DNA from: SB11 sp965249955 | GTDB taxonomy: Bacteria > Bacteroidota > Bacteroidia > UBA8524 | Direction of reading: 5' to 3' | DNA: 64,000 nucleotides | NCBI GenBank assembly: GCA_965249955.1 | Contig: OZ252261.1 | Span: 744,001-808,000, forward strand | Shown: positions 39,793 to 48,731 of the stretch, piece after piece | Layout: every line of letters begins with the position of its first letter | Position numbering within the stretch: position 1 is the first letter of the stretch | Position numbers and translations under genes: made by a program | The notes under the pieces: generated by a model | The model's input: the letters and a program-made list of their open reading frames with translations, nothing else | Told to the model about the DNA's origin: nothing | The model's database searches: none

Positions 39793-39834
39793 AGATTGCA
39801 TTGGACGGTATTCATTAACTGTCCAATGCAATCT
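39793..39834. repeat. Strong 14-bp inverted repeat between the nitrilase-like and coiled-coil genes
   Basis: Perfect stem AGATTGCATTGGAC / GTCCAATGCAATCT with a 14-base loop, about 65 bp upstream of the nitrilase-domain gene. No T-run follows on either strand, so it is more likely a binding site or RNA structure than a terminator. The rest of the 298-bp gap shows only A/T-rich sequence. Confidence 0.7.
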
Positions 39835-40027
39835 GGTTGAGGACAACAACCTGTCGAATAGATAGCCTTATTATTTTGCAGCGGCTCTATCTTTCAGTAT
39901 TGTTTTCCCCAATCCCCTTTCAGTTTTTTGTAAACAAAAAAAAGCCGCCTTTGCCAACCTTTTCAACTTAACAAAATTGTTTTTACTTCTATAAAGATTA
40001 TGTTTGTGCAACTATTAATCAACTATA

Positions 40028-40960
40028 ATGCAACTACCATTGTCTGACTTATTAGGATTAGTTTCTCTAATATTAGCCATTGTAGCACTTATTGTAACAG
40101 TAATCGGATTTTTTGCCTCATTAAAATTTTATAAAAATGGAATTGACCTTCAGGACAGAGCGACCAAAGCGTTAGCTAAAATTGAGGAAAAGACAACTAC
40201 ACTAGGGAAAACAGTGAATGGTATGTTTGATAAAACTTTAGAGGCTGCAATACAGCGAAGTGCGAAAGTTGATGAAAACATTGAGGCCATTAACGGACAA
40301 ATTGAAAAATTTACTCAGGAGATTTTTGAAAAGAAAATAATAGAACTTTCCTCCATAAGTGAAAGTGAAAAGAATAAGCTTACTGAATTTGTTAAAAATC
40401 AATTTGATACTATATCTGCTCAGGTAATCACAACCCAGGAAAATGCAGAAGAAATAGCATCGGGTTTAAAAACTATCGAAGACAACAATATTGGAGACAG
40501 CACAATGTTGGCCTTTACTACCAATGAAACGCTTGAAATTAATTTGAAGTATGGAATTTATTATGACCCCGCAGACCGAAACCACAATTCACCGTTTAAA
40601 TATATCGGCCTTTATGCGTACAAGGCAATACAAGCAGTCGGAGTTAAAAAGAAAGTTGTTTATTGTGATTATGATAATGGTAAGTTAGTCTCCTCTGATA
40701 TTGAAAACAGTCTTGGTCAATTAACATCTGACGAGTATAATCGGGTTAAAGGCATGATCGAGGATGACGGTTATACAGGTGGCTATTCAGGCATGAAATA
40801 CTTTATTGTAGATGAGTATTTTGATACTCATTTTATCAAGGTTTCTTTTTCTTCAATCCGCGGAAAAAAATATTTTTATTTGAATGAAATTGATGGATTT
40901 ATGGAAGGAATGAGCGCCGAAACAGTGGCACAACTATTAGATGGTAAAACTTGGAAATAA
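40028..40960 (+). CDS. Membrane-anchored coiled-coil protein (310 aa)
   Basis: One N-terminal membrane helix (about residues 8-32, LLGLVSLILAIVALIVTVIG). It is followed by a long coiled coil (about 45-160, KALAKIEEKT ... FTQEIFEKK) and a globular C-terminal domain with YIGLYAYKAIQAVGV and YFIVDEYFDTHFIKV. Not recognised. It faces away from the nitrilase-domain gene across a shared 300-bp regulatory gap and may form a pair with it, but no direct evidence links them. Confidence 0.6.
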   Translation: MQLPLSDLLGLVSLILAIVALIVTVIGFFASLKFYKNGIDLQDRATKALAKIEEKTTTLGKTVNGMFDKTLEAAIQRSAKVDENIEAINGQIEKFTQEIFEKKIIELSSISESEKNKLTEFVKNQFDTISAQVITTQENAEEIASGLKTIEDNNIGDSTMLAFTTNETLEINLKYGIYYDPADRNHNSPFKYIGLYAYKAIQAVGVKKKVVYCDYDNGKLVSSDIENSLGQLTSDEYNRVKGMIEDDGYTGGYSGMKYFIVDEYFDTHFIKVSFSSIRGKKYFYLNEIDGFMEGMSAETVAQLLDGKTWK

Positions 40961-40967
40961 ATTCTCT

Positions 40968-41411
40968 TCATTCCCTACCTGTTTCCCTTTCTTCTCTTAG
41001 TTTTCGTATAAGATCAAGTGATGATTGTACCTTCTTTTCTTTTATATGCTGTTTTTGTAAATCTTAGATTTTATCCCCAGCCCCAATTGGAAAACCTATG
41101 TTTGTGATTAGTTACTAGTGCAAGTACCCCTTGTAACTTGTTCGCTCTTTCATATACTGTTATTCCCTGTTCTTGTAATAGCTGTTTGAGTTCTTGAGGG
41201 GATGCTGCAATTGTTAAGGCTTGTTCTACGGTGTGCTTTAGGTATTCTTTACGAGTTATGCCTCTTCGCTTTTTGATATGATATTCGGTATCGTGGTTTC
41301 TGTCTTTGTAGTTTTATCATGGTTTATAGTGGGGTGTTGTATTTTGGTTTAGCGTTTTTTCTGTATGGCTTCTAATTCCCGCTTGATTTGTGCCAATTCG
41401 CTTTTGCTTAT
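40968..41411 (-). pseudogene. Decayed relaxase/mobilisation gene fragments
   Basis: Three minus-strand open fragments in order: 41411-41349 (SKSELAQIKRELEAIQ), 41313-41071 (81 codons, including RRGITRKEYLKHTVEQALTI, then ERANKLQGVLALVTNHKHRF) and 41063-40968 (IKEKKVQSSLDLIRKLREER). Stops separate them and none has a start codon. The middle piece resembles the C-terminal region of MobP-type relaxases (short 'ER..KL.GV....+KHRF' ending). It looks like debris of a mobilisable element. The 220 bp beyond (41412-41633) show nothing recognisable. Confidence 0.5.
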
Positions 41412-41633
41412 TTAACGATTTTCAGGTACGGTACACACCCATTGGGGATTCTCATAAGAATGGGGGTTTAGCTGATAATCGCTTGAGTGTGCTCTAAGAA
41501 ACTAGTGAGTATCTAAATTTTCTCAATTAGTATATCAAGAATTTTTTTGCGTGCAATTGTGCTTTGGCATTGATAATTGTGGTAACTGTTTTTTTGAACA
41601 CGGCATAACATGAAATCACCTTTGGACACAACA

Positions 41634-42014
41634 TTATGTTTTACATAACTCGACAATGTCCAACTCATCTGTGAAAGTGGAATATAAAATCCACTGGATG
41701 TTAAACCATTCTTTTTCCAGTTCTTCTGTATAAATTCCTTGCAAAAGCAATTGAAGCCCCTCTTTTGACAAATCCCAAGCGTAATCAAAGAAAAACATCT
41801 TATCGGGTATGCCATCAGGTCTAATTCGCACAACAGTAATGTATCTTCCTAAAGAAAAGAGAGAGATTATTCCCCCATCAGCACCAGTAATTTTAATAGA
41901 ATTACCAAACGAAGTTGACCGTAACAGATTTCGATTGGTCGTGATTTTTGGTGAGTTCGTTGTCCAGGCAAATTTTTGATTCGGGCTTTGGTTATCTATA
42001 AGGAACTTCACCAT
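41634..42014 (-). CDS. Small protein of unknown function, paralogue A (126 aa)
   Basis: A beta-rich 126-residue protein beginning MVKFLIDNQSPNQKFAWTTN with a conserved ISLFSLGRYITVV stretch. The gene at 47818-48039 encodes a clear homologue of its first 65 residues (MVQILIDHQSPNYKFAWTIN, ISLFSIGRYITIV). No known family comes to mind. The two paralogues flank the NACHT cassette. Confidence 0.62.
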   Translation of the reverse strand: MVKFLIDNQSPNQKFAWTTNSPKITTNRNLLRSTSFGNSIKITGADGGIISLFSLGRYITVVRIRPDGIPDKMFFFDYAWDLSKEGLQLLLQGIYTEELEKEWFNIQWILYSTFTDELDIVELCKT

Positions 42015-42196
42015 AAAGAGTGCAAGTTATCAAAGAATTAACATATGATATAAATGTTGCTGAGATAATAATTGGTGCACGATGGCTCTAAAAGCTATCA
42101 AATAGTCACTAACAAGATGCTAATAAGCAGGTAGAAATGGGCGTATTACTCGTTTTGAAATGTCTTCCCCACTGTTACAAGCTACAGTAAATAAAT

Positions 42197-42607
42197 TTAT
42201 CCCTCCGAGGTAATTTCACTTTTTGAATTGTCACTATCATCATTGTTATCGACTTCTAAATTCTTAACAATGATCTCAAAAACTATTTCTCCTACGATAA
42301 ACACAATAATGGAGGTGCTTAACAAAATAATGTTTCCGAAAGAGTTTTCCAATTTAATACATTTAGCGATTATATTGAAGCTAAATATCAGTACGGTTAT
42401 TGCACGGCTGTATGGTTGACATTTATATCTTTTACCACTAAAAGGCATCAGTAATCTTAAGAAATAAGAAACCGCCATGACACCAATACACTCGAATGTG
42501 TATAATTTTCCGGCTTGCATATGATCAAGTGACTCAAAAACACCCAACATAATTATACCGATAATAACTATCCCAATAAAAAAAAGTTTGTTTTTCATTT
42601 TATTCAT
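42197..42607 (-). CDS. Small integral membrane protein (136 aa)
   Basis: Three or four hydrophobic segments (near residues 7-25, 38-55, 68-82 and 92-115) and an acidic soluble tail (NNDDSDNSKSEITSEG). Unrecognised. It is divergent from the NACHT gene with a 157-bp gap, so it could be a membrane partner or merely adjacent. Confidence 0.55.
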   Translation of the reverse strand: MNKMKNKLFFIGIVIIGIIMLGVFESLDHMQAGKLYTFECIGVMAVSYFLRLLMPFSGKRYKCQPYSRAITVLIFSFNIIAKCIKLENSFGNIILLSTSIIVFIVGEIVFEIIVKNLEVDNNDDSDNSKSEITSEG

Positions 42608-42695
42608 TTTTAGGTTTATAAATAGTTTACTTGAATGGCAAAAGCTGATTTGTTTATCTCAAATAGCTAACGCCGTTCGGTGATGTAAAACTATA

Positions 42696-42738
42696 ATTTC
42701 AAAAAGTCGTCACTTGCGTAAAAAAGACTATTTGAAAT
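42696..42738. promoter_or_regulatory. Inverted repeat upstream of the NACHT gene
   Basis: ATTTCAAAAAGTC and GACTATTTGAAAT form a 12-of-13-bp stem around a 17-base loop. It is followed by ATTTTTT and then, 21 bp later, an AGGAG ribosome-binding site before the ATG at 42765. It could act as operator or attenuator. Confidence 0.5.
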
Positions 42739-42764
42739 GATTTTTTAAACTGTTTAGGAGAAAT

Positions 42765-45700
42765 ATGTCTAACACAACCTATAAAGCTAACCCTGTCTAC
42801 ACAGTACTACTTAAACAATTAGTTCGGTTCACATACTATTGTTCGCGTGATGACCATAGTGTTGACAATTATTTTACAGGCACAATAAATGACGAAGATG
42901 AAAAATCCATTTATGGTGATATTAAAGAATATCTAAAAAAGAATAAAACTGGCACCTCACTCCAAAGGAAGATTATGCCCCTTGCGCCAACTATCCAAGT
43001 GTTTTACGCTAAATCGATACTAAATGAGTTACTCGGTTATTTAAAGTCTCAAACACGTGTGACTAAGGGATATTTTGAAAATTTCAAAGACTTTGTTGCT
43101 TTTGAGAAGACGATGGAAGTTGACGTAACCTTATTACAGCAGTTTGAAAAATACAAGACAAAGAAGGTCTTTAATACATCTAATAAAGAGGTTCTGCTCA
43201 CAATTGGTGATCTTGGTGAAGATTTCACCAAATTACTTGATTGGTGTAATGTGAAAGTACTAGAAATACTTGATCCTCTTGACGTCTTTGATCAATCACA
43301 ATACTTAAATAATTTAAAAGACAACTTATCTGATATCTATGCAAAAGGTGCACTTGACGTGTTACTAGAGATAAACTCTCACGCCCATAACCAATACAAA
43401 AATGAAGTAGCGGGAGAGACAAATTACTATGACCCTACTATTTGGGGAAAAGTTCTTACTCCAGAAATATTTGATGCAGAAAAAACGTATATAGACACTC
43501 GAGATGAAAAAACTTTTGAAATCTTATCAGACAAAGTCGAGTACATCTTGCAAAACTCAATAGATTCAAGAATCTGGATACAGGGTGTTGCTGGAGTTGG
43601 TAAATCAACCTTAATGTATCATGTCTTTTTCCAAATAATGGGTACACCTGACTATCAAAAGAAATATCCAATACCACTCTTACTCCAGCCACAGGAGCTA
43701 AACAAAACAGATGTTCAATTATTGAAAGAAGTAATTGATGATCCCCTAACCCTAAGTCTAAAAATATGGCTTAGAAAAAGAAATTATAATATTGAAAATG
43801 AAGACAAATTAATCCCTGCTTTAATTCAGCATATTAAACGAGGGAAAATTGTTCTTCTTTTAGATGGCTACGATGAGCTGAGCAAAATGAAGTTTCAAAT
43901 TGAATTTTTTAGTTCACTGTTCAATTTTGCTCGAAAATACATATGCTTTACCAGGCCAGAAACAATCTTGCGAAAAATCCCTGCAAACTCACTTGTTTTT
44001 ACAATAAAACCATATTGGGAAATAGAAACGGTGCACCAATACCTAACCAAACACTCTGTTAACCCGCAACTCATTGATGATTTTATTCATTATGTTCGAG
44101 GTAGGGAGAACTGGTTAAAAACTCCACGTTGTATTAATATCTTCATTAAAACAGTGGAAAATTTCCCGGAAATAATGAAGTCAGGAAATCATCTTATCCT
44201 TAACCAGTTAAAAAGGGGTGAGTACCATATCTTAGGCAAAATGTTTGAATTAGAACTTAACAGGTTAAGACGAGATAATCTTCTATACGTCAAACTGCAT
44301 GAATCTCAAGGCGAAGCCTTAAAAGATGAAATTTACCGTAGATTAGTTCATGTTGCTTCAGAACAACTAAATCATGGGAGATACCGAATTAGAACAGACG
44401 ATATGGATGAAATATGGACAATCATCATTTCGTTAACAGATATACTCACTACAAGAAAACATATTGAACAAGATTATACAATAGGCTTTACAAATTACAA
44501 TTGGATAGACTTTTTCCTAGCCGAAAAAATTTCAGAGGTCATCGACTCTGGTGACTTTGACGAATTATTGCTACTTAATCATTCATGGTCAAACAACTTA
44601 ATTTCTTATGTAATTGAAGAACTAAAAGAAAATACTCATCCTTATGAAAATACTAAGGCCACCCTCAAAGATTTTATAAATACTATCAGAACAAAAAGCA
44701 AATTAGTGAGAAAGGATGGGGTTGAACTTGATGCCCCAGAAACAAAAACTGAAAGCAGTATTCTAGCCGTTAACCTTGTTTCACTATACTTTAAGTTTAT
44801 AGCAAAGAATACCAATACTATCACAGAAGTGAATGGCACTGATATCTCATTGAATAATTTACACTTACCAGAAATTGATCTATCTACTATATCCTTCAAA
44901 AATATTGATTTTAGCAACTCTGTTCTTTCAAATGGAAAACTCAGAAACTGTTCATTTCAAGATTGCTGCTTTTATAACTGTGACTTACATGGAACTGATG
45001 CAAGTTTCTCACATTTTGTAGGATGCACATTCAACTTTAACTCCTACACTGGAGATAAGCTAAATTCACTTGTATTTAAATTAATTTTACAAGGTGTTAG
45101 TTTTAAAAACTGTGAATCACCAAAGTTTGAGCCTATTTATAAGGAAGAATTTATCAGACAAGGTGCAAAGAGCAAATTTTCTCGTTACAGTGATACATTT
45201 GGGAAGCAATTCTTCGAGAAACAAACTGAGTTTCTGGGACATGGTCTCAAAAGTACTGAAATTTTATACACTGAGAAGATAAAGAACTGCATAGAAATAC
45301 ACGGTGAAGAAAAAGACTTTGTGTTGATAGACTTAATGGCAGGCGGGAGCAACTTACGAATTAACCAGTTATTTAGTCAGTTTAAGAATTTGCATGTAAT
45401 TGCAATCGACAGAGAAACAGGTTCCTTTGAAGAACTCGTGGAAAAGTGTGGAAATAGGATTCGTCCGCTTTCTGAAGATATTAATATAGAAACGAATCTA
45501 ATAAAGTTAGTAAAATCGGTTAAACTCAAGAACGGTGATTTGGAAATAAATATGATAATTGGCAAAAAGGCCTTGCATGAAGTGAACCTAAATGTACAAA
45601 TCTCTTTACTTAATCAAAGCTATAAATTACTTGCAAATAATGGTCACGCCATCTTTTTTACTGATTCCCCGCCATTTATTAATGAACCTGGTTATCAAAA

Positions 45701-46397
45701 ATTAAAGAAAATAGTATCGAAAATGAGAAGTATTGTTGCGTCTCATAACAAAGTAAACGCGGCAAAAATATTAGAAACCTATTTATGCGGGTCCGAAATT
45801 AGATTTGACCCAATTAACAGCGATCGTGCGCTTTTCTCAAATTTATGGATTCTACTTAAAGACTTGGCAAACGACAATATAAACGAGTTCAATGAGAGGT
45901 ATTTTAGTGCCGTTAACCAGTTAATAACTATCGCAAACGAGGCAGGGTTTATACTTGTGAACGACCCAATGGAAAAGCGTGAAGTTTATTATTTAAATAA
46001 TAGATTATTCAATGAGATAGGAGTAAATCAAGCAGGAAACTATATTGAACGACACAATCTTGACTCAAATCAGCACATCAAAACCACGCAAATTCACGCG
46101 AAAAAGATTGAGGAGCTACTCTTTGGTAATGAAAACCCATTCTTCCAATTATTTGTAAAGTTCACAGAATTCCATCTTTGGGACTTTCTAAGTAACGATA
46201 GGCAGCATGGTGCACCAACTGAATTTGGGCAGTATGTGAATACGAGATATGAAAAGGTAGATTTTGCTAAAGTTTATGGCCCATTATCAAAATTCAATCT
46301 ACCCGAGAAATACGGTTTATCATTTGAGTTCCCCATCCACCTTCTCGACTTCCAAAAAATATGTAATCATGATAACAAAATATTTTTCTCGCAATGA
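42765..46397 (+). CDS. NACHT NTPase with pentapeptide repeats fused to a methyltransferase-like domain (1210 aa)
   Basis: Domain order: about 230 residues of helical N-terminus; a NACHT STAND NTPase with Walker A GVAGVGKST (274-282) and Walker B LLLDGYDEL (D367, D370, E371); a helical region; a short pentapeptide-repeat block at about 700-755 (ISFKNIDFSNSVLS, CSFQDCCFYNCDLH); then a Rossmann methyltransferase-like domain with motif I VLIDLMAGGSNL (D856), VIAIDRET and FFTDSPPF (967-971), plus a helical tail. A methyltransferase-like C-terminus after NACHT and pentapeptides is unusual: the sensor end of STAND proteins usually carries repeats. Its stop overlaps the MFS gene start as ATGA. It is probably a defence or signalling switch; the methylation target is unknown. 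Confidence 0.85.
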   Translation: MSNTTYKANPVYTVLLKQLVRFTYYCSRDDHSVDNYFTGTINDEDEKSIYGDIKEYLKKNKTGTSLQRKIMPLAPTIQVFYAKSILNELLGYLKSQTRVTKGYFENFKDFVAFEKTMEVDVTLLQQFEKYKTKKVFNTSNKEVLLTIGDLGEDFTKLLDWCNVKVLEILDPLDVFDQSQYLNNLKDNLSDIYAKGALDVLLEINSHAHNQYKNEVAGETNYYDPTIWGKVLTPEIFDAEKTYIDTRDEKTFEILSDKVEYILQNSIDSRIWIQGVAGVGKSTLMYHVFFQIMGTPDYQKKYPIPLLLQPQELNKTDVQLLKEVIDDPLTLSLKIWLRKRNYNIENEDKLIPALIQHIKRGKIVLLLDGYDELSKMKFQIEFFSSLFNFARKYICFTRPETILRKIPANSLVFTIKPYWEIETVHQYLTKHSVNPQLIDDFIHYVRGRENWLKTPRCINIFIKTVENFPEIMKSGNHLILNQLKRGEYHILGKMFELELNRLRRDNLLYVKLHESQGEALKDEIYRRLVHVASEQLNHGRYRIRTDDMDEIWTIIISLTDILTTRKHIEQDYTIGFTNYNWIDFFLAEKISEVIDSGDFDELLLLNHSWSNNLISYVIEELKENTHPYENTKATLKDFINTIRTKSKLVRKDGVELDAPETKTESSILAVNLVSLYFKFIAKNTNTITEVNGTDISLNNLHLPEIDLSTISFKNIDFSNSVLSNGKLRNCSFQDCCFYNCDLHGTDASFSHFVGCTFNFNSYTGDKLNSLVFKLILQGVSFKNCESPKFEPIYKEEFIRQGAKSKFSRYSDTFGKQFFEKQTEFLGHGLKSTEILYTEKIKNCIEIHGEEKDFVLIDLMAGGSNLRINQLFSQFKNLHVIAIDRETGSFEELVEKCGNRIRPLSEDINIETNLIKLVKSVKLKNGDLEINMIIGKKALHEVNLNVQISLLNQSYKLLANNGHAIFFTDSPPFINEPGYQKLKKIVSKMRSIVASHNKVNAAKILETYLCGSEIRFDPINSDRALFSNLWILLKDLANDNINEFNERYFSAVNQLITIANEAGFILVNDPMEKREVYYLNNRLFNEIGVNQAGNYIERHNLDSNQHIKTTQIHAKKIEELLFGNENPFFQLFVKFTEFHLWDFLSNDRQHGAPTEFGQYVNTRYEKVDFAKVYGPLSKFNLPEKYGLSFEFPIHLLDFQKICNHDNKIFFSQ

Positions 46398-47591
46398 GTG
46401 ACTTACCCTTTTGATAGTTTCTCTTGGATACCTTGTTGATGTATTCGACATAATAATTTTGAATGCGGTTTGTGACAAAAGTTTACAAGACTTAGGAATA
46501 CCGGATTCAATCCTTAGGACACAACTTGGGCTTGAAATTGTACTGTTTCAATTGGGTGGTTTGGTAATTGGAGGATTTCTTTGGGGAATTATTGGCGACC
46601 GTTTTGACAGAAAAAAAACGTTGTATTATTCAATCATTATGTATTCTGTACTAAGTATTGCAAACTATTTTGTTAACAATATAGTTGAATACAAAATAAT
46701 CAGATTTCTTGTTGGCATTGGTCTATCTGGAGAAATGGGAATTGGAGTTAGCTTAATTTCAGAAAATTTCACCAAAGAAAAACGTACGTACGCTGTGACT
46801 ATTGTATCCGTAATTGGTGTGATTGGAGCAAGTTTAGGAGGAATTGCTGGTGGATATATCTACTGGAGACATTGTTTTCTAATTGGCGGTATAATGGGAT
46901 TTATAGTTTTAGCCTTACGATATAAAATAAGCGAGAGCGTTTTGTGGCTATCAAATGAAGTAAAGCGAATCAAAAAAGGAAGGCTTAGTTTAATATTCAA
47001 AAAATTAAAAAGTACTTTTACTTTTATCGCCTGCACACTAGCCGGTTGCGCAACATTTTTATTCATCATTATTTATATTCAATACAGTCCTATGATAGCT
47101 AAAGATTTGGGGCTTTCAATTAAACCGGATGGGGCAATTTCAATTTTTTGGTTTTATTGTGGTACCTTAATAGGAATGGCTATTTCAGGGCCTTTAAGTC
47201 ATTCATTAAAAGTCAAAAGAAGAGTATGCTTATTTTCTACTTAATATTGTTAATTGGTATACACCTCTATGTAAAACTCCCATCAAGTACGATTTTTGTT
47301 TTCTACCTAAAATGCTGCTTTCTTGGAAGTGGACTCGGTTTTTGGTCGCAGTTACTGATTGTTTCGGCGGAACAATTTGGAACAAATATCAGAGCTACAG
47401 CAGCAACAAGCATTCCCAATATAGCCAGAGCGTGGGCAGTACCTATCGTTTTAGTCTTTAAAAAAATTGCTGTAAACATCGGGGTAGCGAATTCTGCGTA
47501 TTACCTGGGACTTTTAACATTGGTGATTTCTGCCTTATCTGTACTCTCACTGAAGGAAACCTTTAATCGTGATCTAAACTTCAATGAATGA
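46394..47591 (+). pseudogene. MFS transporter, interrupted by two frameshifts
   Basis: Homology-like MFS sequence runs over the whole interval: the loop-2/3 motif GDRFDRKKTL, RFLVGIGLSGEMG, and about twelve membrane segments. The ATG at 46394 overlaps the NACHT stop (ATGA), but the frame ends after six codons. It resumes at 46411 (VSLGYLVDVFD), ends again at 47244, and continues in the frame that starts inside 47148 and stops at 47591. Adding one T to the TTTT run at 46408-46411 and one A to the AAAA run near 47210 restores a single complete transporter. The cause is either real decay, phase-variation-like loss, or homopolymer errors. A substrate cannot be named. Confidence 0.72.
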
Positions 47592-47817
47592 GGCTACCAC
47601 TCGTTAGTATCGTGAGCACCAAAGCATACAAAAATTAAAGTAATTCTTCTCATTGACGAAATGAGGTTTTGGCTATTTTTTATTAATTTAAAAGATCGAG
47701 TACAGAAAACTCTCATTAGACTATACTCAAAACTTTTTTAATAAATGCTGTATTCAAGAATTGTGTATTATTGGCATGCAAAAAGTAAGCACTGTCTTGC
47801 CTGACATTTTTACCACC

Positions 47818-48039
47818 CTATCTATAATATTTATTTTTTACGGGTGCAATGCTAACTATAGTAATGTATCTACCAATCGAAAAGAGAGAAATCGTTCTAC
47901 CGTCAGTCCCTACAATTCTAACCGCATTGGAAAACGGAATTAACCTCAAAAGATTTCGAATAATCGAAATCTTTTGAGTATTGATTGTCCATGCAAACTT
48001 GTAGTTGGGACTTTGATGGTCAATTAAAATTTGCACCAT
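47818..48039 (-). CDS. Truncated paralogue B of the 41.6-kb small protein (73 aa)
   Basis: The first 65 residues align with the 126-aa protein at 41634-42014. Matching segments are ILIDHQSPNYKFAWTIN, an IRNLLR core and SLFSIGRYITIVSI. The reading frame then ends in an unrelated tail (APVKNKYYR), so the C-terminal half is missing. It lies 72 bp after the cupin gene on the same strand. It is either a truncated copy or a degraded gene. Confidence 0.55.
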   Translation of the reverse strand: MVQILIDHQSPNYKFAWTINTQKISIIRNLLRLIPFSNAVRIVGTDGRTISLFSIGRYITIVSIAPVKNKYYR

Positions 48040-48111
48040 ATTTGAGCGCAGGTTATAAAAGGTCTAATTAAAGAAGACAACTTGAAAGGAGACTGTTGTT
48101 TTATTCTAAAT

Positions 48112-48714
48112 TTAAATGTTTAAACTCTCAAACACAACACTCCAAATCGCTTCCTCATCTATAACAGGCTGCTTGTATATTCCGACTTCATCAGGTGAAT
48201 AGCCATCCCTAATTATATTGACTGCATTGTCAGAAATCATATTTGTCTTTTGCATTAAAGTTATTGTTGGGTAAGAGACAATTTCGGTGCTATGAAAAAT
48301 CTTTGAGCCAAACGAATAAATTTGTCCTGGTGAAACTTCCTCAACTTTAATGATAGTAGGTTCAACACTAATATCTGTTACAACTCTTGTTGCGTTCTTG
48401 CCGTCATGATACACATTCACTAATTTATAGCGTCCTTGTTCGGAAGGTTGAACATCATATAATTTATTAACTAACCTTCCAGCCAAAATTCGTGATCTCA
48501 TGTCAAATGTATGGTGGTGAATATCGATTTCCTTACTTTTACGATATTGATTTGGATCTGCCCACACATGCAATAGCAGTCCTTCTGATAAGGCATCTCT
48601 TGCTGTCAAAAAAATGCGGTAAAATCCAAGAGGTTGACATACTATCTTTGTCCTCTTAGCTCTTAGATCTTTAAGAAAAGATAAGATTTCCGCAACATCA
48701 GAATCTATTGTCAT
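48112..48714 (-). CDS. Cupin-like (cysteine-dioxygenase-type) protein
   Basis: A 200-residue cupin barrel with HHHTFDMRSRIL (H66-H68), LAGRLVNKLYDV and a second-motif-like PGQIYSFGSKIFHSTEI. This is the pattern of cupin/cysteine-dioxygenase-like metal-binding proteins. It could be a dioxygenase, isomerase or metal-binding sensor. It is the last gene of a leftward operon with MBL, nucleotidyltransferase and membrane-anchored genes, 17 bp after the latter. Confidence 0.68.
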   Translation of the reverse strand: MTIDSDVAEILSFLKDLRAKRTKIVCQPLGFYRIFLTARDALSEGLLLHVWADPNQYRKSKEIDIHHHTFDMRSRILAGRLVNKLYDVQPSEQGRYKLVNVYHDGKNATRVVTDISVEPTIIKVEEVSPGQIYSFGSKIFHSTEIVSYPTITLMQKTNMISDNAVNIIRDGYSPDEVGIYKQPVIDEEAIWSVVFESLNI

Positions 48715-48731
48715 TTCTTACTTTAATTGAT

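Noticed and set aside
41513..41833. Minus-strand 106-aa frame overlapping the 126-aa gene
   Set aside because: The 126-aa frame has a clear paralogue; the 106-aa one is its shadow.
34138..42673. GTTAGC (34139) and GCTAAC (42666) looked like integron attC core sites
   Set aside because: They are not paired at attC spacing and no integron integrase or cassette array is present.
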